Source of the DNA: Sphingobacterium thalpophilum
GTDB lineage: Bacteria > Bacteroidota > Bacteroidia > Chitinophagales > Chitinophagaceae
DNA: 36,385 nt
Direction of reading: 5' to 3'
Assembly: GCA_945871875.1 (NCBI GenBank)
Contig: CAMBYC010000015.1
Coordinates: 1-36,385 of the forward strand
How positions within the stretch are numbered: position 1 is the stretch's first letter; the number at the start of each line of letters is the position of its first letter. Position numbers and translations under genes: made by a program. The notes under the pieces are model-generated. The model saw only the letters and a list, made by a program, of their open reading frames with translations, was not told the DNA's origin and did no database searches. Positions 28,037 through 36,385 of the stretch are shown here, one piece after another.

Positions 28037-29149
28037 TTAAGGCTTCTTAAACTGTTGCTTGGTAATATTTAAATATAAGTCACCGTAAGAAACTGAAGAC
28101 TCTAGTTGCATATCTTCATCCCATTTGTTCCAAGAATCTATAAGGATCAAGCGAGTGGTAGCACTAGCATTCATTTTTGCTACATTACATAGTTGTTTAT
28201 ACATTTTTCCATCATCCGTTCTTGGATAGTTTGGTGTAATAGCAGTTGGTTGCAAAATTTTCCAATCATATGCAGGCGTTATATTAGGAACATAATCGAT
28301 TCCTCCCATATTTTTAGCAAAGTACTCTTTAGAATATTTCCAATTCTGATCCATTGTTTGAGGAAGTAACCACCATCTGTCCCAATCGTTTAATTGAGAA
28401 CTATAACTTTGATGATAAATAGCATCTACACAACCTTGGAACCTAAAAGGGTATCTAGCTGGTGGAGACCATCTCTCTTGCATTCCTACGATATACATTT
28501 CAAAGCCCAATGTTTTTAACCTGGTTCTTAATGTAGTATAAATATTGACATTATTATTTGAAAAAAGTAAGTGTGCATTCATCAAATACAACAGTCTTTT
28601 ACCGTTTACTTTAACATAATTTTCATTATTCATTTGTGCCGCCATTTTAATGATGTCTTGAAAAAATTGTTCCAATTTTACTGCATCATTTTCAAGTGGA
28701 GCCGTATTTGAAATAGCAAAAGTGGTGTTTGAAAAATTATAGGCTAAAGCAAATTTTAAGTTATCTGTATTTGCATCTAGGAAAGATTTAACAGTAGAGG
28801 AATCAGCCCTAAAATTTATCAAGTCTCTGCTTACCGACCTAAAAGGGAAAAGAAAATAATCAACCCCACCTCGTTTAGCTTGTTGAATATGATTGGTCAT
28901 GATATTGGGCAACACAACACCATTTGTCATAGAATATTTTCCTACCGAAGGAACTTGGGTAATGGAAGTATTAAAAGCGGTGAAATTATAATAAAATGCA
29001 CCTACAATATAATCTGTGGTAACAGTTATTTCTTTAATAGTATAGTTTAATATATTATCTGTTACCGAAGGGGCATTGCTCTTTTTTGTACAAGAAGAAA
29101 AAATACTAAGTGCAGATATTATAAGTAGTGAAAATTTTATTTTTTTCAT
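28037..29149 (-). CDS. GH99/WbsX-like lipoprotein
   Basis: Lipobox-like LSIFSSC; YIVGAFYYNF start, HIQQAKRGGVDYFLFPF, ...LILIDSWNKWDEDMQLESS at the C-terminus (WbsX/GH99-like position). Confidence 0.65.
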   Translation of the reverse strand: MKKIKFSLLIISALSIFSSCTKKSNAPSVTDNILNYTIKEITVTTDYIVGAFYYNFTAFNTSITQVPSVGKYSMTNGVVLPNIMTNHIQQAKRGGVDYFLFPFRSVSRDLINFRADSSTVKSFLDANTDNLKFALAYNFSNTTFAISNTAPLENDAVKLEQFFQDIIKMAAQMNNENYVKVNGKRLLYLMNAHLLFSNNNVNIYTTLRTRLKTLGFEMYIVGMQERWSPPARYPFRFQGCVDAIYHQSYSSQLNDWDRWWLLPQTMDQNWKYSKEYFAKNMGGIDYVPNITPAYDWKILQPTAITPNYPRTDDGKMYKQLCNVAKMNASATTRLILIDSWNKWDEDMQLESSVSYGDLYLNITKQQFKKP

Positions 29150-29151
29150 AA

Positions 29152-30960
29152 TTATGGTTTATAAGTTTTTATAACGGTTACAGTAAATCCTGAAGCCAAT
29201 CCTGCTGCCCGGACTGATTGTATTGTAGTTCCATACCATTTATTCATTCCAGATAAATCATAATAAACGCGCATGGCATTAAAATCAGGCACGGTGTAAG
29301 GCATAGCAAACTTTAAATTATTATAAGGATTGGTAGTTTCTTCAGTAAAGTTTGGAATACCTAAGTGTTTAAGCGCACTTTCATATCCAACTGGGTTTTG
29401 AGAACTAACTGCAGAAGGATAAAATCCCCTACCAGGAATATCTTGAAACAACAATGAAGCATAGGACGGATTGGTATGGGGTGATAAATTTAGCACCCTT
29501 GTTTGGCGTTGTAAGCACCAACCATCAAAAGGTTGATCGGGAAAATAATTTAGCCATAACTGATGATATATCTTATTGATATCTCCTGAAGGTATATCAG
29601 CATTTACTAAATGAAGATAATTCCACAGACCAATACCTGTTGTGCCAAATTTTATTCCATTTCCGGCTTTATATAAATCCCTTAATGTTGAAGGGATACC
29701 CCAAAAAGCAAAATTAGCATCAATACCTGAGGTGTAATAACTTTCTGCAGTTTTGCTTCCTCCAAGATTCAAGATATTGGCTTGTGCCTTTAAAAACTGT
29801 GCTTCGGCAAAGCTTAGTACAGTAAGCGGTCTTGTAGGATTGTTAAGAATATTTAATGAAAACATTGAATATGCACTAACCCCATTTATACCCCCATTAT
29901 TTGCCTGATTTTGAGGATCTATTCCTCCTGAAAGCTGAGGGGTCCAACCGGGTAAAAGTATTTTTGATTTTGGAATCCCATAATGTGGGATTGGATAAGT
30001 GATGACGTATAAAGAATCATTAAGGGTGCTTGAAACGGTATCGGTAACTCTATACCTACTGGTAAGCTTCACTGAATCAAAATAATAGTTTATTCTAGGA
30101 TCTTTATAAGATCTTAAATACATAAACATAATATCAGACATTCTTGGAAAAAAGCTAGCGAAATTGGCTCTAATATACGTTTTATAATATGGGTTTTCAT
30201 TACCTATTACATTTTCATAAGCCACTTTTGCTGTTTCAGTTTCTGCCCCTATTAATGTGGCTTCATTGGCCATAACATCTTTCACTTCTGAATCAGCTAA
30301 GGATCCTAAGTTTCTTCTGCATCTCAATGCAATTTTTAATCGAAGTGTATTGGCAAATTTTACCCAATTTAGCAATTGTGTGCCTGATGTTCCATATAGA
30401 ACATCATAAGCCAACCTGTCTTTTGTGCTATTTACATTGATAGTAGTACTTGCAGTTTTTAGCATCCTCAATATTTTGACGTAAGCCGAATCTTCTGACT
30501 CAAATTTGATTTCAGTAAGATAATCGGAATTGTTACCTTCTGCCATTGGTATTGATCCAAAATATCCTGTAAGAATTGAATACACATAGGCTTTCCAAAT
30601 TTTTGCAATTTGAACCCTGTTATTATAAAGAGAATCTTTGCCAAATTGTGTTTCAATTTGAGTTAAATTTTGTAAGATATTTACATAAAAATTTTGCCAT
30701 ACGCCTTGGTCACCATTGGCATATCTTCCAATTGCCGTTCCATAATTGGCAATTTCCCACATATTTACATTTATGCCATTATTAATTCCTGTTGACCCTA
30801 CCCAATCCCCAGTTCTTTTAACAGAAACTGCTAGTAAAGCTTCAGGTGTAGCATTAACAAATTGTGTGGGGTCAGTATTTAATTCTTCAAATTTCTTTGT
30901 GCAAGATGACAAACTAATTGTAACAAGCAACACAAATAACAAATAAATTATTCTGTTCAT
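29152..30960 (-). CDS. SusD/RagB family nutrient-binding outer membrane lipoprotein
   Basis: LVTISLSSCTKKFEELNTDPTQF lipobox and SusD N-terminal signature; adjacent to SusC. Confidence 0.93.
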   Translation of the reverse strand: MNRIIYLLFVLLVTISLSSCTKKFEELNTDPTQFVNATPEALLAVSVKRTGDWVGSTGINNGINVNMWEIANYGTAIGRYANGDQGVWQNFYVNILQNLTQIETQFGKDSLYNNRVQIAKIWKAYVYSILTGYFGSIPMAEGNNSDYLTEIKFESEDSAYVKILRMLKTASTTINVNSTKDRLAYDVLYGTSGTQLLNWVKFANTLRLKIALRCRRNLGSLADSEVKDVMANEATLIGAETETAKVAYENVIGNENPYYKTYIRANFASFFPRMSDIMFMYLRSYKDPRINYYFDSVKLTSRYRVTDTVSSTLNDSLYVITYPIPHYGIPKSKILLPGWTPQLSGGIDPQNQANNGGINGVSAYSMFSLNILNNPTRPLTVLSFAEAQFLKAQANILNLGGSKTAESYYTSGIDANFAFWGIPSTLRDLYKAGNGIKFGTTGIGLWNYLHLVNADIPSGDINKIYHQLWLNYFPDQPFDGWCLQRQTRVLNLSPHTNPSYASLLFQDIPGRGFYPSAVSSQNPVGYESALKHLGIPNFTEETTNPYNNLKFAMPYTVPDFNAMRVYYDLSGMNKWYGTTIQSVRAAGLASGFTVTVIKTYKP

Positions 30961-30984
30961 TTTTATCCTTTTTTTAATGATTTA

Positions 30985-33900
30985 TTAGAAACTTAATTTA
31001 ATTGAACCACCAAATGTTGCATATGGAAAGGATCCGCCAGATTCAACTCCCATAGTAGCATTTCCTGCACCTACTGCAGATTCGGGGTCAATACCGTATG
31101 GAGTTGCTTGGTAAATTTGCCATATATTTCTACCCGTTAATGCAACATAAGAACCTTTTATAAAACTCTTTTTGCCAAAAAAGTTTTTATTAAAGGTATA
31201 ACCCAATATTATTTCACTAATCCTAACAGAAGTAGCATCAAAAGTAATTGCTGGCACATTGCTTATAACTTTATCACTAGCGAATATGGTTGGATTTATC
31301 CAGCCCAGAAATTTATCACCAACTATTAGATTTCCCTTGCTATCAGTTAAAAGAACACCACCTAAGCCAGTTTTGGGTATATATGCATTTGGATATACAG
31401 CTCCTTTAATACGATTTGAATCTGCATAACGAATTACAGTAGTCCCAACAGTCTGACCTATATTTCTTCTTTCATTATCATTTTCTCCTAAGATAAAATT
31501 GCTCAAGAAAAACGCATCTCTTCCCTCAAGAGATGTTAATGTGTTTCCTTGAAATACTGCTCTTGCATAAGATTCAGAAAATATTACACCCCCCATTTTA
31601 ACGGTAGCTGTAACCTGAATATTGAAACCCTTGTATGAAACTGAATTTGAAATTCCTCCAAACCATTTTGGACGAGGATTACCAGTTATTTGATTGAGGT
31701 TAATGATGTCTCTACCAGTTGCAGAAGCAACAAGTGTAGTGTCCCCTATCATAAATGGTACACTTCCAAGATGAATACCAAATGGTTGACCCACCATGGC
31801 ATTAACTGAATGTGATTGAGATAACCTACTACCTAATTGAATTCTACTTACATTAGGCAATATAGAAATTACCTCGTTTACGTTTTTAGAAAAATTCAAT
31901 CCAGTTTTCCAAGAAATATTTTTCTTTTGTATGATTTTTGCATTTGCATTTAGCTCAAATCCTTTATTTTGAATTTCTCCTGCATTGATTATTCTATTGT
32001 TAAAACCGGTTTCCCAAGGCGTTGTTATATTAACAATTTGATTGATTGTGCTATTGCTATAAATTGTTGCATTAAAGTCAATCTTATTATTAAATAAAGC
32101 CATCTCTAAGCCGATTTCTCTTGAAATTTGTTGCTCAGGTTTTAAATCAGGATTTTTCAATTGATTTGTATAAGATAATAGTGGACTTCCTAAAAACAAA
32201 CCTAATGTATTGTACGTATTTATTAATTGGTATGGATTGGTGCTGTTGCCAACTTTCGCATAGTTAGCCCTTAATTTTCCGAATGAAATAATCTTCTTAT
32301 TATTAATAAAATGCGAAAAGTTTATGTTAGCACCTATCCCCGGATAAAAGAAAGTGTTGTTCCTTAAAGGCAAGGTAGATGACCATTCTTGTCTTCCAGA
32401 AACATCTAGATATAAAAAATCTTTATATCCTAAAGTTGCTTTTGTATAAGCAGACTGTTGCCTTGATCTTGTTAAAGATTCTGATGCAGTAGGCACAGAA
32501 TTAGCATTACCAATACTTGGCATATTCTGAACTAGTAAAGCGCTTATTGATGCTGACCTTGACAAAATATTTATATCGTTTACACTAAATCCTGCTAAGG
32601 CATCTAAACTAAAGTTGTTGCCAATTTTTTTTGAATACAATGCTAATGCTTCATAAAACATATTGTTTTGTCGAGATAATAAATTTGAATAGCTGCCTAA
32701 TGGAACTAATCTACCACCAAGCTCTCTATGCACATAATTATCTACCGTTGACATGTCGGTCACTATCTGGCCCCTCAATTTTAAACCTGAAGTAATATTT
32801 GCAGTTGCTACAATAGCCCCATTAATTGCACTGCGGGTATCTTCGTTTGAATTGGCGTAAATAGACCAATATGGATTTTCTGTATTATTTACTTGATTGG
32901 TTACAGGAGAATTACCAAATTCGTCTCTATATGGAAGAAAAGCATCTAATCTTGTGCTTCTTGCCATATACACATAAGCTGCTAAGGGGTTACCTGGATC
33001 CAAATTTTTAACCATTCTGTTTTTTGTATTCCAATTGGTATAATTAACCCTTGATTCAACCTTCAAAAATTTACCTACATTCCTAGTAGCAGAAATGGAA
33101 AGATTATGTTTCTTTATAAGGTTAACATTTGGAACAACATCATTTCCATTTGTATACCCATAAGATAACCTAAATGCCGAGTTAGCATCAGATTTACTTA
33201 TAGATAAATTTGATGAAGTTGTAATTCCCGTTTGATAAAGATCACTCACATTGGTAGATTGCGGAACATATCCTTGAGGTATAGGTACTCCACTGAAGGA
33301 ATTATAGGGTTGTCCCAACATTGGCGCACCCCAACTTTGGTTAAAACTACCCATGTTGACACCATTATTATTCTTGTTAATGGTATTACCATTATTCTGT
33401 GCTAATCGCATACCAGTTCCTTCTCCATACACATTTTGGTAATCTGGGAAAGCTGTTACCTTATACGCTTGAACACTTTGGTTAAAATCAATACCGAGTG
33501 TTCCATCTCCACCAGGTTTTCCTTTTTTTAAAGTAATCAATATAGCCCCATTTGCAGCTTTTGCACCGTATAACGCAGCACCATTAGGTCCTTTTAACAC
33601 TGTAATGGATTCTATATCGTCTGGATTGATATTAGAAATTGGGTTGCCATAATCAAGATTACCTGTAGTTCCAATCGGGTTTTCAACTGGTACACCATCA
33701 ATTACCATTAAAGGCTGATTATTACCTGAAAATGAATTGTCGCCACGTAAAGTAAGCCTTACGCTAGAACCAGGTTGTCCAGTTCCTGTTACTTGCAATC
33801 CTGCAACTTTACCTGTTAATCCATTTAAGAAATTCAAATCTCTAGCTTCAGTAAGCGTTGTTGGGTCTACTGTTTGAGATGCATAAGTTACTGATTTTTG

Positions 33901-34278
33901 TTTGCGAGTAACGCCTAAGGCAGCAACAACTACCACATCCGCTAATTTTTCTTGACTAGGACTTAAATTTACGTTTATTTCTGAGCGTTTATCTACTATA
34001 ATTTCCTGTGTTATAAATCCTACAAAAGAAAAAACAAGGATGCCCTTTTCAAAATCGACTACGTTAATTTGATAAACACCATTTGCATTTGATACAACTT
34101 TATTGTTGGGATTAGACTTTACAGATATACTTGCCCCAACCAATGGAGCTCCATCTACATCTAGTATTGTTCCTTTTATTGGTTTCGCTTGTGCATAGAT
34201 CAGTGCTGATGTGAACAACATCAGCACAAGCATTATTAATTTACTCATAAAGCTAGTTTTTCGTTTTTTATAATACAA
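30985..34278 (-). CDS. SusC/RagA family TonB-linked outer membrane protein (start possibly 34248)
   Basis: Carboxypeptidase-regulatory-like domain KGTILDVDGAPLVGASISVKS; plug GLTGKVAGLQVTGTGQPGSSVRLTLRGDNSFSGNNQPLMVIDGVPV; C-terminal beta-barrel ending in F. Confidence 0.96.
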   Translation of the reverse strand: MYYKKRKTSFMSKLIMLVLMLFTSALIYAQAKPIKGTILDVDGAPLVGASISVKSNPNNKVVSNANGVYQINVVDFEKGILVFSFVGFITQEIIVDKRSEINVNLSPSQEKLADVVVVAALGVTRKQKSVTYASQTVDPTTLTEARDLNFLNGLTGKVAGLQVTGTGQPGSSVRLTLRGDNSFSGNNQPLMVIDGVPVENPIGTTGNLDYGNPISNINPDDIESITVLKGPNGAALYGAKAANGAILITLKKGKPGGDGTLGIDFNQSVQAYKVTAFPDYQNVYGEGTGMRLAQNNGNTINKNNNGVNMGSFNQSWGAPMLGQPYNSFSGVPIPQGYVPQSTNVSDLYQTGITTSSNLSISKSDANSAFRLSYGYTNGNDVVPNVNLIKKHNLSISATRNVGKFLKVESRVNYTNWNTKNRMVKNLDPGNPLAAYVYMARSTRLDAFLPYRDEFGNSPVTNQVNNTENPYWSIYANSNEDTRSAINGAIVATANITSGLKLRGQIVTDMSTVDNYVHRELGGRLVPLGSYSNLLSRQNNMFYEALALYSKKIGNNFSLDALAGFSVNDINILSRSASISALLVQNMPSIGNANSVPTASESLTRSRQQSAYTKATLGYKDFLYLDVSGRQEWSSTLPLRNNTFFYPGIGANINFSHFINNKKIISFGKLRANYAKVGNSTNPYQLINTYNTLGLFLGSPLLSYTNQLKNPDLKPEQQISREIGLEMALFNNKIDFNATIYSNSTINQIVNITTPWETGFNNRIINAGEIQNKGFELNANAKIIQKKNISWKTGLNFSKNVNEVISILPNVSRIQLGSRLSQSHSVNAMVGQPFGIHLGSVPFMIGDTTLVASATGRDIINLNQITGNPRPKWFGGISNSVSYKGFNIQVTATVKMGGVIFSESYARAVFQGNTLTSLEGRDAFFLSNFILGENDNERRNIGQTVGTTVIRYADSNRIKGAVYPNAYIPKTGLGGVLLTDSKGNLIVGDKFLGWINPTIFASDKVISNVPAITFDATSVRISEIILGYTFNKNFFGKKSFIKGSYVALTGRNIWQIYQATPYGIDPESAVGAGNATMGVESGGSFPYATFGGSIKLSF

Positions 34279-34330
34279 GTTTACGATTACTACATTAATA
34301 AATTAATTAACAAATCAACTAATAAGTAAA

Positions 34331-36385
34331 TTAATCGAAGATATCTTCTGTAATGCCCCATTTTTTATTGGGCATTGGCCCCATTTCTAATGCAAGATGT
34401 CCACCGGATATTAATTGCTCATGGGTAAACCAAGGAGTATTTAACAGCTTCCCGTTCAATGTTGCACTTTGTATATATTTATTTATAACCGAGCATTTGT
34501 TAGCGGTAAGCCGAAATTGCTTTTTATTGGGTAAGTCGATGGTAACCTCACTAAACAGCGGGCTACCAATTGTATATACTGGTAAACCTGGCGTTACGGG
34601 ATAAAAACCCATAGAAGAAAATACCACAAATGCAGACATTCCTCCTCCATCCTCATCACCAGGTATCCCATAAATATTATCCTTAAACCATGCATCCAAT
34701 AGAAGCCTGATCCGCTTTTGGGTTTTCCAAGGTGATTTTGTGAAATTATACAGGTAGGGAATGTGAAAACTAGGTTCATTACCCATAGAATATTGACCCA
34801 CCAATCCGGTGGCATCAGGAAATTTACTCCAAAACTCATACTTTGATCTTCCAAGTGACTCACGGAATAATTGATCAAGCCTTGCTTCAAAAGCATCATT
34901 GCCGCCCATTAACTTTTTCAATCCGGGAATATCTTGTTGTACTTGCCACAAAAAGGTATAACCATTATTTTCGTCATAAAAATCTCTACCCCCCATACCT
35001 CCATCAAATTTAGGATCTATATCTATCCAGTTGCCTTTATCATCTTTGGGGAGAAAAAAATGTTTTTCGCTATTCCAAAGATTTTTATAATTATAACCCC
35101 TTGATTGAAAGATACTGGCATCTTTTTTACCTAGGTCTTTACCCAATTGCCCCAATGCCCAATCATCATAGCTATTACCCAATGTAACGGCTACCGCTTG
35201 TCTTTTTTCAAAACTGTGTACTTCCAAAACCGGTTCTTTGGCTCCGGATGCTATAGCCGGAAAATATCCGTTTTGATGATAGAAGTCATCTAGAACTGTT
35301 TTCCCACCATTTCGCCAAGGCAGCATAGTTGCTTCAGTGGCATTTTTTCGCATTCCATCATAAGCCTTTTCGATATCGAATTTTCTTAACCCCTTCCTGT
35401 AAGCATCTAAAAAAGAGATGGAAGAATGAAAAGCATTCATACAAGCATGGTCTCCATATAACAATGGAAAAGTAGGCATCCACCCGCTTTGCTCATACAT
35501 ACGCACATAAGAATGGAGCATATCTTCTTCCATTGACGGATTTAAAATAGTGCGCAATGGATGTAGTGCCAAGTAAGTATCCCATACCCAATCGTCTACG
35601 TAAAAAGTACGACTGTCTTTATGAATTTTTTTATCAAACCCACTATAATAGGATGAGTCTTCGGAAATATCAACCATCCGCTCATAACAACGGTATAAGG
35701 CTGTATAAAAAGAACGTTTCTGTCCTTCTGTACCCCCCTTTACCTTTATTTGCGACATTACTGCACTCCAAGCCATTTTACCTGCATCCAATATTGATTG
35801 AAAATTGCTTTTGCTAAGTTCTTTATCGTAGTTTCTTTTTGCTTGTTCTGGACTTATATAGCTGATCGCGTATTTAAATTCAACTTCTCTAGTAGATTCA
35901 GGAAAACTGATATAAGCTTTAACATTTTCCCCTTCAACGCTTTTTTCATGTAACAACTTGTCTTTTCCAGCTACTCCGGGTGTTCCGGCAACACTAAAAA
36001 CACCATACATATATACCTTAATATCGCCACGATAAGTTTCCATGCCTGATATCTCAGTGGCCGACAAAAAATTAAAGGATGCTTTACCACCATTATACAC
36101 ACCAAACAATATTGCTTTGCTTTTTACATTGGGAAATGAAAACCGGAATATCCCAGTTTTTTTACCCGCCGTGAAATCTACTTTAACCTCATCGTCCACT
36201 AAATAGGTGGAATAAAACCAGGACCTGTTTATTTCAAGATCATGGTCGTATGTCATTTTAGCTACCCAGCTTTTATCTGTAATCTCTCCAATTGCAGGTT
36301 TTAAAGAAAAAACTTGCCCCTGTCGATGAGAAACTATCGTTAATGGGAAAGTAGAAATCTGGTCATCCAAGAAATCCAATCTTTG
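34331..36385 (-). CDS. Glycoside hydrolase family 92 (alpha-mannosidase), 5' end outside window
   Basis: SMGNEPSFHIPYLYNFTKSPWKTQKRIR and GIPGDEDGGGMSAFVVFSSMGFYPVTPG; DDWVWDTYLALHPL; reading frame open to the window edge (QRLDFLDDQ). Confidence 0.93.
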   Translation of the reverse strand, partial: QRLDFLDDQISTFPLTIVSHRQGQVFSLKPAIGEITDKSWVAKMTYDHDLEINRSWFYSTYLVDDEVKVDFTAGKKTGIFRFSFPNVKSKAILFGVYNGGKASFNFLSATEISGMETYRGDIKVYMYGVFSVAGTPGVAGKDKLLHEKSVEGENVKAYISFPESTREVEFKYAISYISPEQAKRNYDKELSKSNFQSILDAGKMAWSAVMSQIKVKGGTEGQKRSFYTALYRCYERMVDISEDSSYYSGFDKKIHKDSRTFYVDDWVWDTYLALHPLRTILNPSMEEDMLHSYVRMYEQSGWMPTFPLLYGDHACMNAFHSSISFLDAYRKGLRKFDIEKAYDGMRKNATEATMLPWRNGGKTVLDDFYHQNGYFPAIASGAKEPVLEVHSFEKRQAVAVTLGNSYDDWALGQLGKDLGKKDASIFQSRGYNYKNLWNSEKHFFLPKDDKGNWIDIDPKFDGGMGGRDFYDENNGYTFLWQVQQDIPGLKKLMGGNDAFEARLDQLFRESLGRSKYEFWSKFPDATGLVGQYSMGNEPSFHIPYLYNFTKSPWKTQKRIRLLLDAWFKDNIYGIPGDEDGGGMSAFVVFSSMGFYPVTPGLPVYTIGSPLFSEVTIDLPNKKQFRLTANKCSVINKYIQSATLNGKLLNTPWFTHEQLISGGHLALEMGPMPNKKWGITEDIFD

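Noticed and set aside
1-36385. tRNA, rRNA, transposase/IS or integrase genes
   Set aside because: No cloverleaf, rRNA-like segment, or DDE/recombinase ORF recognised in any frame.

Overview
The window looks like a Bacteroidetes chromosome (Chitinophagaceae-like; inferred from the SusC/SusD pair, the TAnnTTTG-type promoter and gene content, not verified). There are three zones. (1) 580-12954 (+): S10/spc ribosomal protein operon rpsJ-rplC-rplD-rplW-rplB-rpsS-rplV-rpsC-rplP-rpmC-rpsQ-rplN-rplX-rplE-rpsN-rpsH-rplF-rplR-rpsE-rpmD-rplO-secY-map. It is followed by four + strand housekeeping/metabolic genes: HAD phosphatase, M20 peptidase, BaiN/HI0933-type flavoprotein and class V aminotransferase. 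(2) 17895-18623: ORF-poor convergent junction with what looks like a decayed small secreted-protein gene and a perfect 13-bp inverted repeat. (3) 18624-36385 (-): polysaccharide utilization locus running off the right edge, with a partial GH92, SusC, SusD, two GH99-related proteins, three sulfatases, a ROK kinase and an esterase. The content suggests a sulfated alpha-mannan-type substrate. Observations most worth following up: a degenerate 21-bp-period repeat array in both orientations upstream of rpsJ (37-414); a structured rpsJ-rplC leader containing a 40-codon ORF; a GC-rich hairpin plus palindrome upstream of rplF; and a GH99-like lipoprotein in the usual surface-glycan-binding-protein slot whose motif reads WNKWDED, where GH99/WbsX proteins normally have NEWxE.
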